Assembly (NCBI RefSeq): GCF_004798865.1
Contig: NW_025336481.1
Coordinates: forward strand, 15,904,934-15,968,933
Reading direction: 5' to 3'
Source: Varanus komodoensis
Taxonomy: Eukaryota; Chordata; Lepidosauria; Squamata; Varanidae
Length of the DNA stretch: 64,000 bases
Below are positions 9,961 through 19,800 of the stretch, piece by piece (the first letter of the stretch is position 1; the number at the start of each line of letters is the position of its first letter). The notes under the pieces are model-generated. The model saw nothing but the letters and a program-made list of their open reading frames with translations, did no database searches and was not told where the DNA came from. Made by a program: the position numbers and the translations under genes.

Positions 9961-11844
9961 TCATGACTGTATTTCAGTCACAGAAGCTCTTTTATTTTGT
10001 TGTGTGTGATGTGCACAGATGTTTAGTGCCTTTGCATCTATTAAACCATGGGAATAGTCTGCCCTCACATCTGTTTGAAGCCCATCCTTTATTTCCTCCC
10101 CTTAGGAAGTGAATTGTAATAGGCCAAATGCATTTATTAAGGAGCTGAAACTGGGACAAAGCTCACCCCTTAGCAGCCCTGGAAATGACTTGGAACTGAG
10201 TGCAATTCATGACTTGGATATTCCGAAGCAGTGAGGGCTGAATGCAGAGAACCCTTTGTAGGGTGGCCACTTATACATAGACAAAATAGGAATTGCATCA
10301 TGAAAAAGCACACAAAAGACAACATTGATTTGCATAACTGGTAATTATTATAATCTAAACAGAAATACAGCACATTTCACCATTGTGCAGATGACGGATG
10401 GAGCAACTTGTGTCTGCCTGCACCATCTGCTTGTCACATGCGCACTGCTGATGGACAACAGTTCTCATAGTCCATTGTCCTCAAAACAGAATTAGCCTGC
10501 ACAGCCCTCAAAGAGGGGATGCATTCAGCTGTACAGCCTGGGCTCTAGACACTTTGGGCTTGTTCACATGCTACCACCGGCCACACAGTGAGTTGCAGCA
10601 TGCGCCTGATGTGGCTGTTGAGCCATACAAACTGGGCAAGCATCTGGGCTAAACAAACCATGGCCTAAGAATCCCACATGTTACTCACAGTGATGGTTCT
10701 GCACAACATGATAAGAGGCGGTTGGATATGCAAAGCGGTGCCTGTTGGTGTCATGGCTCATTCGAGTTCTTTCTCTCTAGCTTACCAGCCATTTTCTTGC
10801 AGAGAAGGGTGCTTTGCTGTAAGATCGGAGCAGAGCATTCATGACCTTATGCTCTATACCCAGATTATCATCTCAGGGGTTGAACACCTCATTCCACTGC
10901 ACGGGTAAGCCAAGCCTGTGTTGTCTCACCAAGCAAATATGGGAAAGGGCTTACCACACTTTGGCACCTTTGCAGTAATCGAAAGAAGTGGGAGAGGGTT
11001 AAGCCTCTCCACTTGTTAGATCAATGAGCAATCAGTTCATCAAGTGACAATTTATCACTTGGTAAAGGGGTTGTCTGCATTCAGCCTATAACATCCAGGG
11101 TGGATCGTTGCTCTTGTTTGTCTTAGGAAAGAGGCCCTTGCTATAAAGTGGAGTCATGTTCTCTATTCAACATACAAAACTCTTGGAAAGAGGGAATGAA
11201 TCTGAAGAAACAGGCAGGGGGTGCAATCCAAATGTACAAAATACTAACTAGATCTTACTGATTCCAATCTAAAATGTTGTCTGAGCAATCTAACTGGGCA
11301 AGACTGTAGCCCTCGAGTAGAGAGTTCCTATTCTTTTATTTCTAAAAGAAATTGAATGAAAAACTGTAACCATGCTATTGAACTTTGATCTTAGTGTAAT
11401 CAAGAACACCCCTTCAGCTCCACACTGAGTGGGTGGGAGTATATTAAATGCAGTCATGTGGTTTGGCTGTGGTTCTGCATTGTACTACCTGGCTCCGGAA
11501 ATGAGGTGTTTATATTTACGGAGAGGATCTTCTCCTTTCTTCACCTCCCCATTCCTTTCCCCATATTCCAGAATGCACCTGGTCACTTCAGAGAAGTCAG
11601 ATTATTCTGGGCCCACAGCTCCACCCTCTTCTCTGTGTCATCTGATACAGGCCTATTTATCTAGCCAGGACATATCAGGAAAAACTCCAGGTTGCAAAAT
11701 TACAGAAAGGGCTGAATTAATTATTACACTAAATATGCTATAGAGAAAGACCCAAGCCAAATAGGCCCAGTAGAAGCTATCACCCAGTTTCCCTGTCTAT
11801 ATACTCACATTGCAGATATTAGTTCAGGGCAAGGAAAGGAATGG

Positions 11845-12690
11845 AAATTATTATTGTTATTCTCCTTAATATATTTTATATGGCCCAGTAGTCAAAGCTG
11901 TCTAGGCAGTCCACAACAGCAGACAAAATACAATAAAATGCAATATAAAATAACAAAAATCATAAATATATAGAATTTAAAAGCAAATTTTAAAACCAAA
12001 TTTGAAAGTTGCAACAGCTTAACAAATTAAGTCACAAGACTTGTTAAGTTGACATAATGTTCCAATATAATATAAACTGATTAGATTCCCTTTCATATAG
12101 GATAACCCTAACCTGGTGCTAAAAAGATACCAAAAGATAGCAGTTGGGTCATAACTGGGAAAACGCTATTGAGAAGGCCTTTCTTCTTCTTGCCATCAAC
12201 CAAGCCTACCTTGGTTGGTCTTTGATCATAATGTACAGGTAATTTGCAGCTGGAAGAGGAAGCAGGTTCTATGGTCCAAAGCCATGTACAGCTTTATAGA
12301 TAAAAACTAGCACCTTGAATTAGGCTCAGAAGCATATAGGCAGCCAATGCAACTGGGCCAAAATCAATGTCACATGCTCAGAACTTTGGGTCCCTGTTAT
12401 TAATCTGGCTGCTGAATTTTTCACAAGCTGCAGCTTCTGAACAGTCATCAAGAGCAGTCCCATGTAGAGTATATTGCAGTAATCTAGTTTAGAGATCAAT
12501 AGGCTGTCCCTGCCCAGATAGGGACATAGGTGGGCCACCAGCCAAAACTGTTATTAGGCAATCTTGCTACTGAATACTTGGGTCTCAAGAAATATCCCCA
12601 AACTATGGACCTGCTCCATCAAGGGGGGGTGCAACCCCATCTAAAACAAGTTGGACAACCTAAGCATCTGATCAGAAGATGATGTTCGTT
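11845..12690 (-). mobile_element. L2 LINE, 3' half of an interrupted copy
   Basis: On the minus strand, 12690-12540 reads a degraded form of the GVALPL...LGVLLDP part of the L2 ORF. Next come SKLDYCNILYMGLLL, VQKLQLVKNSAARLITG and LHWLPI (12538-12326), then the ORF end and an AT-rich 3'UTR ending near 11845. The matching 5' half is at 14285-15250; between them lies a younger L2 on the other strand. Several stops and frameshifts show that it is old. Confidence 0.8.
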
Positions 12691-13925
12691 TGTTTGTTTG
12701 TTTGCCTTGGTCGCCCTATACGATGACCTGTGCAGGGAGAAGGACAGGGGGAGTGCGTCCCTGTTGGTTCTCCTGGACCTCTCAGCGGCTTTCGATACCA
12801 TCAACCATGGTATCCTTCTGGATAGGCTAGCGGGATTGGGAGTCGGAGGCACTGCTTTGCAGTGGTTCCGCTCCTATCTCAACGGCCGATTCCAGAAGGT
12901 AGTGCTGGGGGATTATGGCTCTGCGCCATGGCAGCTATGCCATGGAGTACCACAGGGCTCCATTTTGTCCCCTTTGCTGTTTAACATCTATATGAAACTG
13001 CTGGGAGAGGTCATCAGGAGGTGTGGGCTACGGAATCATCAGTACTCTGATGATACCCAGCTCTACCTCTCATTTTCCACTAATCCAGGTGAGGCAGTGG
13101 CTGTGCTGAACCGGTGCTTGGCCGAGGTTATGGGTTGGATGAGAGCCAATAAACTGAAGCTCAATCCAGACAAGATGGAGGTCCTGTTGGTTGGCGGATC
13201 GGGCTTTGGGGAGGGTGAATTGAACCTAGTCCTGAATGGGGTTGCACTCCCTCTTAGGGACAAGGTCTGCAGCTTAGGAGTACTCCTCGACCCGGAGCTT
13301 TCATTGGAAGCTCAGGTGACAGCGGTGGCAAGGAGCGCCTTCCTTCAGCTTCGGCTGATCCATCAGCTGCGCCCCTACCTGGAGTACGACTGCCTGGTGA
13401 CGGTGACACACGCGCTGGTGACTTCCCGCCTTGACTTCTGTAACGCGCTTTACGTGGGGCTTCCCTTGAAGACAGTCTGGATACTTCAGTTGGTTCAAAA
13501 TAGAGCTGCCAGGTTGCTGACAGGAACGGGGCGTTATGTTCACATGACTCCAGTCCTCCGATAAATTCACTGGCTTCCCATTGAAGTCTGGGCCCAATTC
13601 AAGGTGTTGGTTATGACCTATAAAGCCCTAAACGGCTTGGGACCTGGTTACCTGAAGGAGCGCTTACATCCATATATGCCTGACCGCCCCTTGAGATCTG
13701 CAGGAGAGGCCCTTCTCCGGGAACCCTCCGTGAAAGAAATTAGGAGAGTAGGTACTCAGAGGAGGGCTTTTTCTGCGGTGGCGCCCAATCTATGGAATGT
13801 GCTCCCCAGAGAGGTCTGCCTGGTGCCGTCGTTATTTGTTTTTCGGCGCCAGGTGAAGACCTTTTTATTTAAACGTCATTTTAATTGTTAACAATATTCA
13901 CTTATTCATCTAGCCAGAGCGACTT

Positions 13926-13977
13926 ATTTCCTTTCCTTTTCTTTTCTTTTCTTTTCTTTTCTTTTCTTTTCTTTTCT
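13926..13977 (+). repeat. (TTTTC)n simple repeat inside the L2 3'UTR
   Basis: A run of CTTTT-type units directly after the L2 ORF end. It probably expanded after insertion, since other copies in this window lack it. Confidence 0.85.
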
Positions 13978-14117
13978 TCTTTTCTTTTATAACTTCTTTT
14001 ATATCGTTTATATTTTTATATATATTATTAATTTTTAATTTTATATTGTTATTTTTGTATTGTATTTTATTGTGTTGTAAGCCGCCCCGAGGCTTCGGCA
14101 AGGGGTGGCATAGAAAT

Positions 14118-14166
<49 letters not shown>
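14118..14166 (+). repeat. (TAA)n tail of the L2 copy
   Basis: About sixteen TAA units follow the family terminus. L2-clade elements end in short tandem repeats rather than poly(A), and the minus-strand copy at 4021-4096 has a tail of the same type. Confidence 0.9.
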
Positions 14167-14167
<1 letters not shown>

Positions 14168-14168
14168 G

Positions 14169-14230
14169 TTTTTGTATGCAGTCCCCTTGCTATATAGCCT
14201 CGGGACGGCTCACAGAAATAAATGAATATA
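14169..14230 (-). mobile_element. L2 3'-terminal fragment
   Basis: The minus strand reads TGAGCCGTCCCGAGGCTATA and CAAGGGGACTGCATACAAA, a diverged form of the L2 3' terminus. It lies between the (TAA)n tail of the plus copy and the inverted repeat at 14259-14302, so it is an additional small insertion or a rearranged end. Confidence 0.65.
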
Positions 14231-14258
14231 AAACAATAAAATTACAATTAAAACCTGA

Positions 14259-14302
14259 TCAATCCAGACAAGACTAACATCAACTTGTCTTGTCTGGATT
14301 GA
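14259..14302. repeat. Perfect 16-bp inverted repeat at an L2/L2 junction
   Basis: The arms are TCAATCCAGACAAGAC (14259-14274) and GTCTTGTCTGGATTGA (14287-14302), with a 12-nt loop. Both encode the same L2 motif (NPDK) on opposite strands, so the hairpin marks a fold-back junction inside the nest. Confidence 0.85.
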
Positions 14303-15250
14303 ACTTCAGTTTGTTAGCTCTCATCCAGTCTATTGTCACAACCAGACACCACTTTGATCATCCACAGCCTTAACCATTTGAAGATAAGAGTGGGGTGCCA
14401 TCAGCATATTGATGACAATGGAATCCAAAGCTCCAGATGATCCATTCGGTGGTTTTAAAGAGCTGTTGAATAGCATGGGGAACAGAACAGATCCCAGAAG
14501 GATGCTGGAGAATCCACAGATTGAACAGTATTTCCCAAGTACTACTTTCAGGAGATGCCTTTCTGAGCAGGAAAGGAATCACAATAATACAGTGTCTTGC
14601 ACTCCAAGCTCAGACAGTTGCCCCAGAAGGATGTCACGGTTGATGGCACTGAAAGGCACTGAGAAGTTTAGGAATACCAATAGGGTCATATTTCTCTCCC
14701 AGCACAGGTCATCATACAGGGTGATCAAAGCTTGATTAAAACGGATCCAGACATTCAGTCTCATTCAAGAGTGCCTGGAGCTGGTTGGCCACCACCTGCT
14801 TGAGGACCTTGCCCAGAAAATCTATGTTTGTCATTGACCTAAAATTATCAAGATCTTCTGGATTTCTTCAGGAGTGACATGGGACCAGCACCTGTTTCAA
14901 GTGGCATAGGACTCCCTCCTGTAAACAGGAACTAATCATCTCCCTGACCCAGCTGGCTGGTTTTTATTAGCCAGGAGGACAAGGATATAGTACAAATGTG
15001 GTTGCACAAACCCATCCCAGCACCGTGTGAACATCCTCAGGTAGTACAAACTCAACTGCATCCAAGAGAACTTGAACAGGCAATAATCTGGATGACTTGT
15101 CTAATTCCATGTCAAAATATTGGAGTCCAAGTCCTGACAGATGCAAGCGATTTTATCCTGAAAGTGTCTAGCAAATATGTTGCAATGGGCTACAGATTGT
15201 TCTTAAGATGCACATGGGGCCAGCATGCAGCAGGCCCTAGACAACTCTAG
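14285..15250 (-). mobile_element. L2 LINE, 5' half of the interrupted copy
   Basis: The minus strand reads, from right to left, a diverged ORF with FNQALITLYDDLCWE and LNFSVPFSAINRDIL (the LDLSAAFDTINH region, about 14630-14760). Next are LFPMLFN...HCHQYADGTPLL (about 14370-14500) and MRANKLKFNPDK-like sequence ending at 14285. The ORF then resumes at 12690. Several stops and frameshifts are present. The part beyond 14765 is assigned by continuity and is less sure. Confidence 0.72.
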
Positions 15251-16550
15251 AGCTCCACCAGGTAGTAGAGAGAGGACTGGATAACGGCAGTGAAATACTG
15301 TTTCTTTGCAACGCTCTCTACCTCCAAGTAGACTGAACTACAGGCACATACCAGAGCTGGCCTGCATCCACTAGGAGTTTTCTCCATCTGCATTCAACCA
15401 TTTCTTTGCTAGGATAGGAAAGGAAGATTATCTCAGTCCATTTTGTATTCAGTTCTCTGGACAGTGAAGAGAACAGTGGCCATACGTATCTCCTTGGATA
15501 AGGGGGGAAGTGATAGTGAAGCAGGGGGTAGGAAAAGATGAGCCAGCGATATCAGTGGGAAGAAGTTAATGGAGATGCATGATAGAAGAGTCCTTGAGGA
15601 GAATTTGCATAATCCAATGAGCTCTTACTGCCAAGGTTCCCTTGCACTTGAAGAGCTGCTGCTGTGAGTTGGCATCATGGGCACACTGGAACATGGTGGT
15701 CCTACATTTCTGCTCCTTGCAGTTTCTGCTCTCTTACCTGACCCTTGAAATGAGCACGAGATTCTACTTGCAACGCCTGCCTCTCCTGAATCTGCCTCAC
15801 AGATTGGCAAAGAAAGAGGAGATGAAATGGGCCATGGTGAGCCAACAGCAAGGAGGAGCTGAGCCCACTTAGGTAAGCCTCCTGCCACAGAGCCCCAAAA
15901 CTTGGCCTTGGCTCTGGCCAGTTCCATTTCCTCAGGGCCAGTAAACAGACAACTGAGCTCAGTCCAGCAATCCCTGAGGATTGGGTGTAACTCTGCTGCA
16001 TCAAATATTCTCTTAATAAAACGACTATAGGTATTTGCCTCTGATGTCCCCAGAGCAAGGTAGGCCATCTGGGCTACAACTCCCATCAGCTCCAGCCAGC
16101 ATAGCCAAAACTTAGGAATTATCTGTTAGGCATGCTGAGGGGAAATGTAGTCCTAAAAATTCTGCAGAGCACCAGGCAACCTCACTGCTCCCATGGTACC
16201 CGGGGCAGCAGCATGATGGAAGGGAGAGAAAGGAAAGAACTTGGAGTTTGGAGACTGGCCCAGCGAAGCAACGTCTCGTCTGAAAGCAGCCTTCATCGAA
16301 GTGGCTTCGCGACCGTCGTGCAAGCTGGAAAGCCGGCTCAGCCAAGGGGCGGGCCGGGGCGGCGAAGTCCGATCGGAGCTTTGGGAAGCGCGGCCGCCTT
16401 ACCTGGGAGGTGTGCGGGGGCCAGGGGAGCACCGAGGGCGCAGGGGAGCGCGCAGGAGCGCGCAGGACGCGGCGCACCGCCGGCGAGGCACGGGAGGGGG
16501 GCGGCGGGAGCGGGCGGCGCAGCGACACCGCCCACTGGGTGGGCTGCGGC

Positions 16551-16569
16551 GGGGCGGGGAGGGGAGGGG
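16551..16569 (+). promoter_or_regulatory. G-quadruplex motif upstream of ATP9A
   Basis: GGGGCGGGGAGGGGAGGGG has four G4 tracts with 1-nt loops, the pattern expected to fold most stably. It lies 223 nt before the ATG, in the promoter or 5'UTR, and overlaps a GC box. Confidence 0.7.
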
Positions 16570-16791
16570 AGGACCGGGGGCGGCGTGAGCGCCCGCGTTA
16601 CCTGCGTGTCGCCGCCTCGCCCGCAGCCAGCCCAGTCCGCGGCGGCGGCGCTGTCACCAGGGCGCGGGGAAGCTGGGCCGAGCGAGGGAGCGAGGCGAGG
16701 CGAGGCTGGGCTGGTGCGGGAAGAAGCCGAGCCTCCCGCGCTGCTCCTCCCCGCCTGCGGCTGCGCCCGGTTCGGTTCGGCTGCCGCGGCC

Positions 16792-16859
16792 ATGACCGAC
16801 AACATCCCCCTACAGCCGGTGAGGCAGAAGAAGCGGATGGACAACAAGCACCGCGGCGG
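16792..16859 (+). CDS. ATP9A: ATP9A exon 1 (coding part)
   Basis: It encodes [20 protein letters not shown] plus RG and two bases of the next codon, then donor gtaagg at 16860. The start was chosen because [17 protein letters not shown] matches the human ATP9A N terminus and the ATG has a purine at -3. The same frame is open upstream as far as 16132 because the DNA is so GC-rich, so the frame alone does not fix the start. Confidence 0.95.
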
Positions 16860-19800
16860 GTAAGGGAGCCGCGCCAGCCGGCCGGCCGGCCGGGCCCGAT
16901 CTCTCCCCCTCGCGGCGCCCCGGCTGCAGCTGGGCCTCCTCGCTTCCCGTGCAAACCTCCCCTGGACCGCGCCCGGAGCTCTTGCTCCGCTCCCCGGCTG
17001 CGGAGGGCGGCGGCGGCGGCGGCGGGAGAGCGGGAGAGCCGCCCGGTTCGGGCTCCCCTCCCCGCCCTGCGCCCGGATGCTGCGCTCTGGCCCTCCCTTC
17101 GCCTTCGGGGACGGCGGCGGCGGCCGCCTGGCTGTCTCCGACCGACGGAGCTCCTACGGGCCGGGCCCGGTTCTGAAGCCGAGCAGTGATGTCTGGGCAT
17201 TGGCAAGAACGGCTGCCAAGGACAGGGGGGTTTCTCTCCCGCTCCACAACCCCGCGGCACCCAAAGACTCCTTTTCCCGTAGACGCGCTAGAGCCCCGAC
17301 CTCCCGCGCAGGATTCTGCTTGCCGAGTGGTTTGTCTTTTGTCTGTCCGGCCCCCCCCCCCCCCGGTTAAAAAAGAAAAACCCAGTAAGCATGTAAGAAA
17401 AGCTCGGGGCATCGGAGACAGCCCATTTCCAGTGGCGCTGGGTGCTTACGAGCACCTCCTGCTTGATGGGAGAAAAATCAATCCGTGCCTTTTGCGCCTC
17501 TGGGAAGAAGGGCAGGAGGATCGTTTCCCAGCGGGGGCTTTGGGGGAAGAAGGACCCTTCTCCTGAAGGGATGGGGGCGCTTGCGGGGCGGCAGCTCATG
17601 CAGCCGGAGCTGACAGGTTGATTCTGACGCCATTGTGGGTGGCACGCCCAGGCAGAGGCTGCCATTCCAGCCTCGAGGAACCTGGACGGGAAAAGGAAGG
17701 CGAGGGGAGGGAGGGAACTGGGTTATGCTTTCTGTTCACAAGGCCCGGGAAAAGGAAGCGAAGATCTGGAGGTGCGCCTTTGGAAGGCACACCCAGTTCC
17801 TTAGGTGGCTTGTTGCAACTGTCTCTTGCGTTGCGCTTGCCACACGGAGAAGAGAAGGGAGAGATAAACAGCCCTTTTGTCTGGGAGGCCTGAAGCGAAG
17901 CCGATGGGCCCCAGTCCGGATGGCTTCAGAGGGTGATTGGACACTTCCTTGCAGAAGAAGGCTGTTAAAGGGCTACCTGCCTTGATGGCCTTAGGCCACC
18001 TCCAGAAGCAGAGGCCGTGTGTGCACTGGCGTACACCAGCTGCTGTTGCACCCCTGCCCTTCTTGTGAGTCTCCAGCGGGCAGCTGATGGGCCACGGTGT
18101 GGACAGAATGCTGGACTAGGTGGGTCTCAGCCAGATCCAGCATGGCTCTTCTGTTCTTACTCACCGAAAATGACACATGCAGTTGTGCTCAGCCGTCATC
18201 ACCTGTTGGGACAGCCACCCCATGGAATAGCCCATCCCCATCCTTTTTCTTCATTCATCCTCTGGCACAGAGGAGCAGCCTTTAGGCCAGTTCCCTTCAG
18301 TCACAGACATGAACTAGGAGTGCTTCCTCAAGTCAAGGAGATGTAAGAAGATGCTCATTGCGGGGGAGCTATTATGTCTGAATGGGTCATCCAAATGGGA
18401 ATGTGTGTATGAGGCAGACTGAGAACCCATTCATTATTTTATTTGTATATTTTATTCCTTTAAAGACTGATCAGGTGATCAGTTTCTGAAGATCACACCT
18501 GGTGATCATACTTGTTCAGAAGGTATGTCCTCCAGTCTGGAAGGCCTCCTACAGTTGCTGGAATGCAGCCTGGAGACTGCATTTGGCACCTTGAAAACTA
18601 CTTGTGAAGCTAGAGATGAAGCAGCCCGTTTCTCCCTAGTCTTTTCTTCTTCCCTCTTTGTGGTTTTGAAGCACACTTGGTATTCTGCTGGCTCTGAATG
18701 TGAAAAGCTTGGCAATTATTGTCAGTGGAGAGCAAAACAAGCCTCTCACCTTCCCTGAGGCACCTGTTCTTTATAGGGGCAATACAGGTGGTTATCTTAT
18801 CAAGGACATGTTCCAGAACCATGTTTGTCCTGTAAGGCAAATGTGGGGAGAGAACTGGTGAGGAAAGAATGTAGAAATCCTTCTCCCACAGAGGCTGTCT
18901 AGGGTACTCCTGTTTCATAATCATATGAAATTGCATGCATTTCATCAGTTTGCATAAGTATGTTTCTGCTTCGTTTCATGAGAAGAGGGAAATTTCAGAA
19001 GAGATAAATTGCACACTCGAATCCCACAAGAGTTATATGGCATTTCTGAGCATAGATTAGCACCACATATGCAACCCACTTCCATTAGTCATTTATTTAT
19101 TTATTGGGGCAAAGTGAGAGCCATTTTGGTTTCATGTATGAAAGAAACCCCAAGAGTCCTGGGCTGCAGTTCTGTGAATGTGTGTATGAGGCAGAATGAG
19201 ACCACATTGATTATTTTATGTGTGGATTTAATACATTTATATACCACTTACCATATGTAAACATATCTTTCCTTCCCTGGCCTTCAAATTTTTTGGATGT
19301 CAAGTCCCATCAGGTCCAGACAGCATGGCCAGGGGTGAAAAATATTGGAACTTGCAGTCTAATATGTCTGAGGGTACCAGGGTGGAGAAGGCTGGTATAT
19401 TGAGCAGAAAAAGTAAGTGAATAAAAGGAAATAAAATTCATGAAAACAGGCTCACAATTATTTTAAAAATTAGATAATGTAAAATAATCACAGTGACTGT
19501 TCCCTGTGTAGATAAGCATCCTGACATTGCTAAATTAATTAACACCTGTAGTGTGATCAAAAAAAATCCCGTAAGCTTTATTTATGTTATAAGGTCTTGA
19601 CATGCGTTCACCCGAAGTCCAGCAGCTTGTTTACTGACATACAAAGGGCAAGGTTCAGCAGCATCATGGACTGACGATACCTGGGCTGATACAGTAGAGC
19701 TAAGGAGATTTTATTCTGGTCAGTGTGTGGGTGGAAGATTGTATTGGATGCCTCTGCAAGCTTCTCTGAACTGCTAGAAAGAAAAGCAGGTCATAAATAA

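Larger units (their letters stand above)
12696..14168 (+). mobile_element. L2-clade LINE, 5'-truncated, reverse-transcriptase ORF nearly open
   Basis: One frame runs from 12698 to about 13888 with a single in-frame stop (13562-13564, before IHWLP). It encodes the reverse-transcriptase core: LLDLSAAFDTINH, GVPQGSILSPLLFNIYM, the catalytic motif QYSDDTQL (usual form YADD; 13043-13054), MRANKLKLNPDK, then TSRLDFCNALYVGLP, LVQNRAARLLTG and TYKALNGLGPGYL. The ORF ends [16 protein letters not shown]. The 3'UTR has a (TTTC)n run (about 13926-13977) and the family terminus AGCCGCCCCGAGGCTTCGGC followed by (TAA)n. The endonuclease part is missing by 5' truncation. Few breaks suggest it is the younger partner of the nest. 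Confidence 0.93.
7184..16290. other. SALL4-ATP9A intergenic region
   Basis: About 9 kb separates the end of SALL4 from the ATP9A CpG island. It contains SINE, CR1 and L2 copies (7615-9412), a mostly non-repetitive stretch (9450-11840) and the nested L2 block (11845-15250). From 15250 to 16290 I see no repeat with certainty; an ACTACAACTCCCATCAGC-like motif near 16075 belongs to a common short repeat. No third gene was found. The open frames near 15625-16086 resemble nothing I know. Confidence 0.8.
16290..17340. promoter_or_regulatory. ATP9A: CpG island and promoter region of ATP9A
   Basis: About 1 kb is very GC- and CpG-rich, in contrast with the AT-rich flanks. It surrounds ATP9A exon 1. 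GC boxes of Sp1/KLF type are at 16346-16353 and 16551-16559. No TATA box is visible, as expected for a CpG-island promoter. The transcription start cannot be placed from sequence alone; a position between 16400 and 16780 is plausible. The long GC-rich open frames seen on both strands here are a by-product of base composition. Confidence 0.8.

Noticed and set aside
15625-16086. Minus-strand 153-codon open frame upstream of ATP9A
   Set aside because: No recognisable domain, low-complexity serine run at the end, and another frame on the same strand is open over much of it. Without homology or transcripts it cannot be called.
16132-17412. Several long open frames on both strands around ATP9A exon 1 (up to 259 codons)
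   Set aside because: They lie in a CpG island where stop codons are rare. Sequences are Ala/Gly/Arg/Pro-rich with no family resemblance, and only the last 22 codons of one (the ATP9A start) are conserved.
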